Source of the DNA: Nonomuraea sp. SYSU D8015
GTDB taxonomy: Bacteria > Actinomycetota > Actinomycetes > Streptosporangiales > Streptosporangiaceae
Assembly: GCF_008065375.1 (NCBI RefSeq)
Contig: NZ_VJYI01000015.1
Location: forward strand, 62,001 to 126,000
Direction: 5' to 3'
DNA length: 64,000 nucleotides
The first letter of the stretch is position 1, and each line of letters starts with the position of its first letter. The translations under genes and the position numbers were made by a program. Below the pieces are notes generated by a model that was not told the origin of the DNA, ran no database searches, and was given only the letters and a program-made list of their open reading frames with translations. Positions 52,412 to 61,600 of this stretch are shown here, piece after piece.

Positions 52412-53059
52412 ATGGCGCTGGAAAAGGACCCGAGCGGCGCACGGCTGACACCGTCGGCCGAACGCATTCTTCGCACCGCCGCCCGCCTCTTCGCGCAGCA
52501 CGGTTATTCGGCCACCTCGACCCGCGACATCGCCGCCGCCGTGGGTGTTCAGCAGCCCGCGATCTACAAGCACTTCTCCTCCAAGGACGACATCCTGGCG
52601 TCCCTGGTCAAGCTGGGCATCGGCCGCCCCACCGAGAAGGCGCAGGCCCTCGCGGACCGGCCGGAGCGCGCCGCCGTCCGCCTGTGCCACTGGCTCAACG
52701 TGACCCTGGAGCACCTGCAGGACTCGCCCTACGTTTTGGCGTCGATCCTCACCACGCCCGAACTCGAACAGGACCGCTTCGCCGACGAGCGCGCCCAGCT
52801 GCAGCGGCTGGAGCAATTCGCCGCCGCCTTCATCGAGGGCGGACAGCGCGAGGGCGACCTGCGTCCGATGGACCCGCTGTCCGGCGCGCGGCTGGTCCTG
52901 GCCCTCTTCGACGCGCTCGCCGTGCCCGAGATCGCGGTCAGCGTCGAGGAGATCGTCGACTTCGCCATGACGGGCCTGGTGAACGACCGTGCCGCGCTCG
53001 ACGGCATCCGGCGAGAGGCCGCCGCACTCGACACCACTGACGACCGGATGGTCCCTTGA
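52412..53059 (+). CDS. TetR-family regulator, near-twin of the Rieske-operon TetR
   Basis: A 215-residue TetR protein. Its helix-turn-helix (ERILRTAARLFAQHGYSATS, TRDIAAAVGVQQPAIYKHFS) is almost identical to that of the 29553-30206 protein, and the ligand domain is also similar (GDLRPMDPLSGARLVLALFD). ATG 52412 aligns with the paralogue's start; an in-frame TTG at 52403 is less likely. Its original partner genes have decayed. Because the recognition helix is conserved, it may still bind the operator at 26468-26507. Confidence 0.9.
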   Translation: MALEKDPSGARLTPSAERILRTAARLFAQHGYSATSTRDIAAAVGVQQPAIYKHFSSKDDILASLVKLGIGRPTEKAQALADRPERAAVRLCHWLNVTLEHLQDSPYVLASILTTPELEQDRFADERAQLQRLEQFAAAFIEGGQREGDLRPMDPLSGARLVLALFDALAVPEIAVSVEEIVDFAMTGLVNDRAALDGIRREAAALDTTDDRMVP

Positions 53060-53240
53060 CCCACCGCCTCCTCTGCTCGCGACCGTCGCCGTGTCTTGCG
53101 GTCATGTGACCGATCCATCAAGCCGCCCGTCCGAACGGCAGGTCCGGCCGCATGAGCATCCCTGATGCCAACCGGCATCGTTGCCGTTGGCAACCCCTCA
53201 ACGCTCTCACGGCCGGGCCCTGGGCATGGATCGTCGTCTT

Positions 53241-54752
53241 TCAGGTGGTGAAGGGACGGTCACCGCCGGTGCAGCCGACGCCTGGCAGCCGACCGTCAAT
53301 GAGGTAGCGGGCCTCGGCCTCCAGGACGCAGGGGACGCGGGTGTCGTGTCCGTATCCTCGCACCGTCAGCAGGTGCGCGGACGCCAGCAACCGGCTCGCC
53401 CGTACCGCTCCCTGATAGGGCGTCGCGGGGTCGTACAGGTTGTTGACCAGCAACAGGCGCGCGGAGGTGGGCTTGTCGAAGGGGCCGGGATAGCGATCGG
53501 CGGCCTTGCCGGACCAGGTGGCGCAGGGCAGGGTTCCGCCGTACAGGAAGTACCGGCCGAAGATCGGGGCCTGTCGGTCCAGGGCGCGGGCGGTGCGCGT
53601 CCAGTGCGACGGGTCGCGGGGCGTGACGCTGTCGGTGCAGGTTACGGCGTGGTTGGCGGCCCAGTTGTAGTCGGCCACGTCAGAGGAGGGCCGCTTGTCC
53701 AGCGGCTCGTAGGGCCTGCTGGCCACGGCGGCCTCCAGGGCGGCCAGGTAGCGCGCCGTCGCAGGCCACTCGCGGGGCCAGTACATGCCGCGCGCCAGGT
53801 CCAGCACGGTGACGTCGTAGGTCATGGTGACCGGCTCGGCGACCCCCTTGAAACGCACCCGGACGGGTTCGTCGCGCAGCCGGTCGTACAACCGCGTGAT
53901 GCGCTGGTGAATGTCTCCCGGACGTGCCGCGAGAGCGCAACGCTCACCGGCGGCGCGGCACTCGCGGCTGAAGCGGCGCAGGACCTGCTCGCTCGCCCGC
54001 GCCTGGTCGCCCGCCCGGCCCAGCTGGTCGCCGGCCCACGCCTGGGGGTCCACCACGGCGGCCAGCGCCATGGCGCGGACGCGGTCGGGGAACATGTTCG
54101 CGTAGACCATGCCGAGGTAGGTGCCGTAGGAGCCCCCCTGGTAGGTGAGCTTGGCGTCCCCGACGGCACGGCGCAGCAGGTCCAGGTCACGGGCGACGTC
54201 CGCGGTGGAGACGTGGTCCAGCAGCCGCCCGGCGCGTCTCCCGCAGTCCTCGGTGTACGCGGCGGCGGCCGCCAAGTAGGCGGGCTCTTGGGCGCGTTCG
54301 TACGGGAACAACGGCAACCGGGGATCGCCCATGTCCGGGCAGTGGACGGGGGTGCTGCGGGCGACTCCCCGCGGGTCCATGCTGACCAGGTCGAACCGTT
54401 CCCGCAGTTCGGGTGACCAGCGGCGGACGCGCTCGGCGTCGCGGATCAGGTTCACTCCGGAGTCGCCCGGTCCGCCGGGGTTGAGGAAGAGCGTGCCTAT
54501 ACGGTCGTTCGAGCGGGCCGGGAGCTTGGCGACGACCAGCTCGATGGTGCCCGCTCGGGGATCGTCGTGGTCCAGCGGCATCCGGGGCTTGGCACACAGG
54601 GCGTCGGCGGGGAAGCGTTCGGCCGGGTACAGGCCCGTACACGGGCGCCATTCCAGCTCGGGCACCGCGGCCGCCGCGGCCGGGACCCGGACAGCACCGA
54701 GTATCAGGAGCAGGGCGAGAACTAAGGATCTCCACAACATGCGTCCCAGCAT
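53241..54752 (-). CDS. Secreted TAP-like alpha/beta hydrolase (S33 peptidase)
   Basis: A 503-residue exported hydrolase of the tripeptidyl-aminopeptidase group. The signal peptide is LVLALLLILGAVRVPAAAAA. The oxyanion motif is FLNPGGPGDSGVN, the nucleophile Ser is in YQGGSYGTYLGMVYA, the Asp in VNNLYDPATPYQGA and the His in VRGYGHDTRV, within the TAP-like C-terminal domain. Candidate starts are ATG 54752, ATG 54740 and GTG 54767. It probably trims N-terminal peptides outside the cell. It is monocistronic. Confidence 0.9.
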   Translation of the reverse strand: MLGRMLWRSLVLALLLILGAVRVPAAAAAVPELEWRPCTGLYPAERFPADALCAKPRMPLDHDDPRAGTIELVVAKLPARSNDRIGTLFLNPGGPGDSGVNLIRDAERVRRWSPELRERFDLVSMDPRGVARSTPVHCPDMGDPRLPLFPYERAQEPAYLAAAAAYTEDCGRRAGRLLDHVSTADVARDLDLLRRAVGDAKLTYQGGSYGTYLGMVYANMFPDRVRAMALAAVVDPQAWAGDQLGRAGDQARASEQVLRRFSRECRAAGERCALAARPGDIHQRITRLYDRLRDEPVRVRFKGVAEPVTMTYDVTVLDLARGMYWPREWPATARYLAALEAAVASRPYEPLDKRPSSDVADYNWAANHAVTCTDSVTPRDPSHWTRTARALDRQAPIFGRYFLYGGTLPCATWSGKAADRYPGPFDKPTSARLLLVNNLYDPATPYQGAVRASRLLASAHLLTVRGYGHDTRVPCVLEAEARYLIDGRLPGVGCTGGDRPFTT

Positions 54753-55031
54753 CCGCCACGCCTGCACGGATCTCTTCGGCCCGCCAGACGAAATCCCTGC
54801 TACATCCTTTGTCGGATCGCCTCTCGTCCCGGATGCCGGACCTCGTACAGAAACTGGGGGACGGACTTCTCATCGGGGCCGATATGTCCGGTCGAGCGTG
54901 CGCCGAACTGATCGCTCACCCAACGCCGGCGGCCGCCGCGGCCGGCATCACCGCCGCCGCCGCGCCCGCTACGCGACAACGCGGGCGAGCCGCCGACCAT
55001 TGGCATGCGTATCCATAAAGACATACCCGCA

Positions 55032-55049
55032 CTCCTACCGCGGTAGGAG
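55032..55049. promoter_or_regulatory. Perfect 18-bp palindrome
   Basis: CTCCTACCGCGGTAGGAG is fully self-complementary with no spacer. It lies 280 bases upstream of the GXWXG gene and about 285 bases upstream of the divergent TAP-like gene. It is a possible operator for an unidentified dimeric regulator. Confidence 0.4.
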
Positions 55050-55083
55050 GTGCCCGCGCGCGCTGGTCATCGAGACTCGGCAT

Positions 55084-55105
55084 GCAACGTGAGCCGTTAC
55101 GTTGC
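55084..55105. promoter_or_regulatory. Inverted repeat GCAACGT-N8-ACGTTGC
   Basis: Perfect 7-base arms with an 8-base spacer. Arm length and spacing suit a TetR-type or similar dimer. It lies 35 bases from the 18-bp palindrome, so the two may form one control region. Confidence 0.4.
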
Positions 55106-55329
55106 CAACCAAAGAATGGGGGCGGCACATGGCATGATCCACCTCCCTCCCCGGCGCGTGAACGTCATCGGTTTCCGGTCCGCCGTCAAGTGACGCGTGT
55201 CCTTCGGCGACAGAGAGCGGCTGGGCGCGGAGTGACATCCTCGCTAATCGGCACGGGACCGGGATAGAAGACACCGAAATGTCGGCTTCGACGACTCGCT
55301 TGGAACTTATGAGGAAAGGGAGATTCCCT

Positions 55330-55812
55330 ATGAAAAACGTTCATATGGACGCCGAGAAGGCGCGGGCCCGCTTCAAGCAACTGCGGAACGTCGACGGCGA
55401 GGTCTCCCCACAGGAGCTCGACGAGATCTGGACCGCGCTGGACGTGGTGCGCCCTGAGCAGATCCTCGGGCAGTGGCAGGGCAGCGAATTCGTCACCGGC
55501 CATCCGCTCAATGGCCGGCTCGGGCAGGTCAGCTGGTACGGCAAAACGTTCATCTCACCCAAGGACGCCAAGCCACTGATCTGCCACGCCGAGGACGGCA
55601 CGCTGTACTCCAACACCGAGATGGGCAACGGCGAGGCAACCCTATGGATGGTCGAATTCCGCGGAGAGGTGACCGCCACCATGGTTTACGACGGCCAGCC
55701 GATCTTCGACCACTTCAAGAAGGTCGACGACAACACCCTGATGGGAATCATGAACGGCAAGGACGTCCCCGACGAAGGCCCCTTCTTCTACTTCGTCCTC
55801 GACCGCGCCTGA
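55330..55812 (+). CDS. GXWXG/DUF4334-domain protein
   Basis: A 160-residue soluble protein. The motif LGQWQGSEFVTGHP contains the GXWXG signature near residue 50, and the C-terminal part (GEATLWMVEFRGEVTATMVY, QPIFDHFKKVDDNTLMGIMN) fits the DUF4334 partner domain. ATG 55330 follows GGGAG. The two-domain family is widespread and of unknown function, predicted to bind a small lipophilic ligand. It stands 284 bases before the PLP decarboxylase-like gene, with no clear operon link. Confidence 0.88.
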   Translation: MKNVHMDAEKARARFKQLRNVDGEVSPQELDEIWTALDVVRPEQILGQWQGSEFVTGHPLNGRLGQVSWYGKTFISPKDAKPLICHAEDGTLYSNTEMGNGEATLWMVEFRGEVTATMVYDGQPIFDHFKKVDDNTLMGIMNGKDVPDEGPFFYFVLDRA

Positions 55813-56096
55813 TCCGCGGCCAAGGCCGGAAGCACCATGCGTATCCAGTCAGTCAGCCCTCGTCAGATCCGCGAGGGCTCCCCTGGCGAGCCCCACCGAG
55901 GATGCCGGCGCCTCAGCTCATACCCCGGCGCCTCGATGCGGCCGACAACCGGGAAGGTCGCAGCCGGCTCAGCACGTACGGCTCGCGTGGCCGGTCGCCG
56001 GCATCCTGCGACGCCGCCCGCGCCATGCGGGGTCCGATTACCGCCGGTGTCGCGTTGCGGCCGTCGGGCAGGGTGCCGAAAGGCGAGGGGAGGACG

Positions 56097-57347
56097 ATGA
56101 CTTCCATCGGGCGAGAATTCGCTGAGGTGCTGGAACGCGCCTTCGGGCATGCGGTGCGCTGGAGATCGGACGTGGGCGACCGTCCGGTCTTCCAGACGTT
56201 CGATCCGGGCGAGCTGCGTGCCGTGCTTGGTCCTGACGGGATGCCGGAGCGGGGTGAGGAGGCCGGGACGGTGCTGGACGCTCTGGCACGGGCCGGTGAG
56301 CTCGGTGCGACGGCGAGTGCGGGGCCGCGCTATTTCGGCTACGTGATCGGTTCGTCTCTCCCCGTGGCCCTGGCCGCGGATTGGCTGGTGTCCGCCTGGG
56401 ACCAGAACGCCACGCTCTATTCGTGCGGCCCGGGGGTGAGCGTGATCGAGGAAGTGTGCGCCGGCTGGCTGGTCGATCTACATCGCCAGCGGGCAGCGTC
56501 ACACCTCCATCGATCCGCCCTGCGCTACCTGGGCATGGGCACGCGGGTGCGGTCCCTCGCCTGTGAGCGGAGCGGTGCCGTCGACACGCGCGACCTGTCC
56601 GCCGCGCTGGAGGAGGCGGAACGACCGCCGATCGTGTGCGTCCAGGCCGGCGACATCAACACCGGCGCCGTCGACCCGCTCGCCGAGATCTGCGAACGCG
56701 TCCACGCCCGGGACGGATGGGTCCACGTGGACGGGGCCATCGGCTTGTGGGCTCTGGCCAGTGCCGACCACCGGCATCTGCTGCGTGGCGCGGACCTGGC
56801 CGACTCCTGGACCACCGACGCGCACAAATGGCTCAACGTCCCCTTCGACTGCGGAATGGCTTTCGTCGCCCATCCGGCCGCGCACACGGCGGCTCTTCGG
56901 GTGAGCGCTGATTACCTGGAGACGTCGCGGCACCGGGACCAGATCAACACTGTGCCGGAGTGGTCGCGGCGAGCCCGTTCCGTCCCCGTCTACGCGGCCC
57001 TGCGGGCGCTCGGCCGTGCGGGCGTGGCGGACCTCGTCGACCGGAACATCGGCCACGCCCGTCACATGGCGGCCCGGCTCGCCGGCGAACCCGGGATCGA
57101 GGTGCTCAACGATGTCGTGCTCAACCAGGTGCTCGTCCGGTTCACCGGCCCGGGGCACGACCCCGACGGTCTCACCGCGGAGGTGATCCGGCGTGTCCAG
57201 CGGGAGGGCACGTGCTGGCTGAGCGGATCGGTTTTCGCGGGCCGGCAGGTCATGCGCGTATCGGTGTGCTCGTGGCTCACCACCAAGGACGACATCGACC
57301 GCAGCGCCGACGCCATCATCGGCTGTTTCCGCGACGCGTTCGCCTGA
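56097..57347 (+). CDS. PLP-dependent decarboxylase-like protein with internal deletion
   Basis: A 416-residue relative of group II PLP decarboxylases (aromatic-amino-acid/glutamate type). The N-terminal part (SAGPRYFGYVIGSSLPVALA, SCGPGVSVIEEVCAGWLVD) and the C-terminal part (VHVDGAIGLWALAS and the PLP Lys in WTTDAHKWLNVPFDCGMAFV) are intact. Between residues ~127 and 140 the family segment with GATMANF and the PLP phosphate loop is absent. A short piece of it (YIASGQRHTSID) survives in another frame at 56479-56514. The frame is thus open but lacks about 55-60 residues and is probably inactive. ATG 56097 has GGGGAGG upstream. Confidence 0.8.
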   Translation: MTSIGREFAEVLERAFGHAVRWRSDVGDRPVFQTFDPGELRAVLGPDGMPERGEEAGTVLDALARAGELGATASAGPRYFGYVIGSSLPVALAADWLVSAWDQNATLYSCGPGVSVIEEVCAGWLVDLHRQRAASHLHRSALRYLGMGTRVRSLACERSGAVDTRDLSAALEEAERPPIVCVQAGDINTGAVDPLAEICERVHARDGWVHVDGAIGLWALASADHRHLLRGADLADSWTTDAHKWLNVPFDCGMAFVAHPAAHTAALRVSADYLETSRHRDQINTVPEWSRRARSVPVYAALRALGRAGVADLVDRNIGHARHMAARLAGEPGIEVLNDVVLNQVLVRFTGPGHDPDGLTAEVIRRVQREGTCWLSGSVFAGRQVMRVSVCSWLTTKDDIDRSADAIIGCFRDAFA

Positions 57348-57693
57348 TGGCTCCGACCTCGGCGGGTGGCCGGCACGGCCGGCTGTCCGCTACTGCCGTC
57401 GCCTTGCCGATCACGGCGGCCGTGCCGGCCAGGGGACAGCTTCTCGAGGTCGTGTCCCAGCCCTCACCCAGGGGCGGGCCGCGTCCCATGTCCGATGGCT
57501 CTGGAAGATCGACGCCGCGGACGAGCAGGCCCATGACCGGCTACGAGAACCTCGTCGTGATCGCCCGCCTGTTCGGCCACGACCGGCGCGGCGCGTGGCC
57601 GACGCCGGGCTGGACCGGACGGACACCCCGGCCGGGCTGAAGCCCCAGCACCCGCCGCGACATGATTTTCACCCTCACCGAAAGAGCTCCGTC
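57348..57693. other. No intact gene
   Basis: A short plus-strand stretch near 57540-57600 reads RLRENLVVIARLFGHDRRGA in broken frames and may be a gene remnant, but I cannot assign it. The remainder shows nothing recognisable. Confidence 0.35.
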
Positions 57694-58149
57694 ATGAGAC
57701 GTGATGTCACCCTGGAGATCGATCTGCCTTGCCAGCCCGCCGACGTGTGGCGAGCCCTCACCGACCCCACCGCCCTGTCGGAATGGCTGATGCCCGTGGC
57801 CGGCTTCACCGCCATGGTCGGCCAGCGCTTCCAGTTGCGGGCCAAGCCGATGCCGGGCTGGGACGGGGTGATCGAGGCCGAGGTCCTCGACGCCGAAGGG
57901 CCACACCGGCTGGCCTACAGCTGGAAGGGCAGCCAGATGCGCTCGACCACCACCGTACGGTGGACACTCACGCCGCTGCCTGATGGCGGGAGCACGCGGC
58001 TAAGCCTCCATCACCAGGGGTTCGAAGGCGCGAGCGGCGCTCTCATGGCGGTCATGCACCGCGCCGGTTGGAGGAAATTCGTCACCCGGCGCCTGCCGTC
58101 CTACCTCGCCGCACACGCCGGCGCCGCCGGCCCGGACAGCTCAGCCTGA
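57694..58149 (+). CDS. SRPBCC/AHSA1-family protein
   Basis: A 151-residue START-like protein. The opening VTLEIDLPCQPADVWRALTD, then ALSEWLMPVAGFTAMVGQRF and a C-terminal helix with GWRKFVTRRLPSYL are typical of the AHSA1 group (activator of Hsp90-like; polyketide-cyclase fold). Such proteins form a hydrophobic pocket. ATG 57694 has AAAGAG 9 bases upstream. It has no operon partner, so its ligand is unknown. Confidence 0.88.
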   Translation: MRRDVTLEIDLPCQPADVWRALTDPTALSEWLMPVAGFTAMVGQRFQLRAKPMPGWDGVIEAEVLDAEGPHRLAYSWKGSQMRSTTTVRWTLTPLPDGGSTRLSLHHQGFEGASGALMAVMHRAGWRKFVTRRLPSYLAAHAGAAGPDSSA

Positions 58150-58177
58150 ACCGGGTATGCCCGATCCGCTGGGCCTT

Positions 58178-58325
58178 TCATCCTGACCACCGGCTGTCTT
58201 CGATCGTTCGCGGGACGAGGATGGCCTGGAGGATCGGAGTGGTGCGGCGCGGGCAGCACTGCAGCTCGGTCAGGATCTTCCAGGTCTTCAGGGTGGACAC
58301 AGCGCGTTCGCCGTTAGGTCGTGGG
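58178..58325 (-). pseudogene. IS5-type transposase C-terminal remnant
   Basis: The minus-strand frame reads PNGERAVSTLKTWKILTELQ, then CCPRRTTPILQAIL, to a stop at 58178-58180. This is close to the IS5-family C-terminal pattern GERA-x-x-LK-x-WRIL...QIVQAI. Only the last ~45 codons are left. The rest of 58150-58604 shows no gene, but should include the promoter of the 58605 gene. Confidence 0.6.
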
Positions 58326-58604
58326 TGGCGCGGCAGACCGTCGGCAGATCCCCTAGTTTCCCGCGCCCGTCGCGGACGGTGCCGCGGGGCGTAGCCCTTC
58401 CGCCTTGAGGAGTCATGACTTCCTCCAATTTCTGGCGAAAGAGTATGGGCAAGTTCAAGATCTCGTCTTATATTCGGCGCAGAGCAGCGTTATCCCCTCC
58501 ATGTTCCAGCGGATAGGACCCGGCATCCGCCGACCGATCCAGCCATTCCGGCGATGCCGTACCCCCAACGCCGAACGCGGCGCCCACACGAGATGGGATA
58601 GGCC

Positions 58605-61600
58605 ATGCCGAAATTACCCCTGTTATCCGTCTTACTGCTCACCGCGCTCTCCTGCCTCGTCGTACCCGCTCAAGCGCACGCGACGGTGCCGCCGCAGCAG
58701 CCCGGCGTCACCCTGCGCACCTATGACGTCCAGGTCGAACTGTCCAAGCTCTGCACGCTCAAGCCCGGTCAGACACCCAACGTGGACAAGCTGATGCCCA
58801 CGATCGACTGGACCTCCGACGCGGACTTCGGTCTGGCCGACATGTTCGTCACCGAGGTCATCGGCAACATCGCCATCGCCGCCGCAGGCACGTACGAGTT
58901 CCGGCTCACCAGCGACGACGGCTCCCGGCTGCGCATCGACGACACCGTCGTGATCGCCAACGACGGCCGGCACGGGCCGATCGCCGTGGACGGCACGATC
59001 ACCCTGACCACCGGCTACCACGCGCTGCGTGTCGACCACTTCGAGCACCTGTACGGCCAGCAGCTCAAGCTGGAGTGGAAACCGCCTGGATCCTCGGAGT
59101 TCGCCCTCGTGCCGAACTCGGTGCTGAGCACGGACGCGGACGTGGTGCGGGTCACCGCCCCCGGGCGAAAGGAGTGCGAGAGCGGCGCCGACTCGCCCGG
59201 CGACGGGCTGCCGCTGGAGTCGGTGCACCCTGACTTCACGCTCACCGACCTGCGACCGGACGGTTTCCAGCCGCAGGTGACCGCGATGGACTGGCTGCCG
59301 GGCGAGCGGTTGGCGATCGCCACGTGGGGCGGCTCGGAAACCAAGCTCGGCGAGGTCTACCTGCTCGACAACGTCACAGGCAAGACTTCACCCGCGCGGG
59401 TGACCGCCAAGAAGATCGCCGGAGGGCTGCAGGAGCCCATGGGCATCAAGTACGTGGACGGCAAGCTCTACGTGTCGGAGAAGTCCCGGCTGGTGGAGCT
59501 GAACGACACCAACGGCGACCAGGTCGCCGACAACTTCAGGACCGTGGCGAGCTGGCCGTTCGGCGGCAACTTCCACGAGTTCGCGTTCGGGCTGCTCTAC
59601 CGTGGCGGGCATTTCTACATCAATCTCTCCGTCGCCATCAACTACGGCGGCGCCACCACCGACCCGCAGCCGGCGCCGGACAGGGGCACGACCATCAAGG
59701 TCAGCAAAGTCACCGGCGAGGTCGAGTACATCGCCGGCGGTCTGCGCACGCCCAACGGGCTCGGCTGGGGTCCGGGGGATGAGCTGTTCGTCACCGACAA
59801 CCAGGGCGGCTGGCTGCCCGCCTCGAAACTGGTGCACATCAAGAAGGACCGGTTCTTCAACCACTACACCAACCCTGACGGCCGGTTCGACGACAACCTG
59901 GTGAGCCCGCCCGCGCTCTGGCTGCCGCACAACGAGATCGCCAACTCCCCCAGCACCCCGCTGGTCATGAGGCGGGGCAGGTTCGCGGGGCAGGTGCTGT
60001 TCGGCGACGTCACCTACGGCGGGATCCAGCGGGCCTACCTCGAGAAGATCAACGGCGAGTACCAAGGCGCGGTCTTCCGCTTCACTCAGGGACTCGAAGC
60101 GGGCGTCAACCGGATCAGCCTGGGGCCCGACGGCGCCATCTACGCCGGAGGTCTGGGCGCCGGCGGAAACTGGGGCCAGCCGGGCAAGCTCACCTACGGC
60201 CTGCAGAAGCTGACCCCCAGCGGCGACAAGGCGTTCGACATCCTGAAGATGCGCGCGGTGGAGGGCGGCTTCGAGCTGGAGTACACCCAGCCGCTGTCCT
60301 CGGAGACCGCCGCGTCACTGGCGGCCAGGTATCAGGCCACCCAATGGCGGTACGCCGCGGCCTCCACCTACGGCGGCCCCAAGGTGCACGAGGAACCGCT
60401 GACCATCACCTCCGCGAAGCTGGGCTCAGGCGGGAAGAAGGTCACGCTCAAGATCGCGGGTCTCAAGCCGGGGCGCGTGGTGCACCTGCGATCACCGCGT
60501 CCGTTCAGCTCGGCATCAGGGCAGTCGCTGTGGAGCACCGAGGCCTGGTACACGCTCAACTCGATGATCGACGGCCCGGCGACGGACACCACGTACGAGG
60601 CGGAGAGCGCCTCACACAGCGGCGGCGCGAAGCTCGGCACCGACCATCTGAGCTACTCGGGAAGCGGCTTCGTCGACGGCTACTGGACCGCGGGAGCGGC
60701 CACGCAATTCGCCGTACGGGCAGCCGAGGCAGGCACGTACCACGTGGGCCTGCGCTACTCCAACGGCCCGCACCCCGCACCAGGCACCAAGTCGCTGAGC
60801 GTGTACGTCAACGGGACCAAGGTCAGGCAGGTGCCGCTGCCCACGACGGAAACGTGGGACCTGTGGGCCACCCGGGTCGAGCCGCTCGCGTTGAAGGCAG
60901 GCGCCAACACCATCGCCTACACGTACGACAGCGGCGACGCGGGCAACGTCAACGTCGACTCCATCACCGTGGCCGCGCGACCGGTGCTCGAGGCGGAGAA
61001 CGCCCTGGTGCGCGGTGGCGCGAAGGTGAGCACGAACCATCAGGGCCACACCGGCAAGGGCTTCGTCGACGGCTACACGGCCGCGGGCGCGAGCACGTCG
61101 TTCACCGTGCGGACGGACTCACCCGGCCTGCACAACGTCGGGCTCCGCTATGCGGCCGCCGCCGGCACGTCGGTGAGTGTGTACGTCAACGGTGACAAGG
61201 TCAGGCAGGTGCGGCTGGCCGGGACCGGCGGCTGGGACGCCTGGGCGATCCAGACGGAGGCGCTCAACCTGAAGCGGGGATCGAACAGGATCGCCTACAG
61301 GTACGACTCCGGCGACTCGGGGCAGGTCGGCCTCGACCACATCACCGTGTCGAAGGCGCAGCGGATCACGCTGTTCGACGGGTCCAGCCTGGCGGCGTGG
61401 GAGAAACGGGCCGGAGGGGCGGCGACCTGGCCGGTCGCGAACGGCTCCATGGAGTCCTACGGCGGCGACATCCGTACCCGGCAGACGTTCGGCGACTTCA
61501 AGCTCCACGTCGAGTGGTACGAGCCGGACTACCCGCCGGACGTGACCGGGCAGCGGCGCGGCAACAGCGGCGTCTTCCTCCAGGAACGCTACGAGGTGCA

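Larger units (their letters stand above)
54753..55329. other. Gene-free stretch with palindromes
   Basis: No supported gene in about 575 bases. Two notable symmetries (listed separately) lie at 55032-55049 and 55084-55105, upstream of the GXWXG gene. Frames near 54800-55020 are repetitive Ala/Gly/Arg-rich and unconvincing. Confidence 0.45.

Noticed and set aside
54800..55024. Small minus-strand frame of about 74 codons upstream of the TAP-like gene
   Set aside because: Repetitive Gly/Arg composition, no ribosome binding site, no recognised family.
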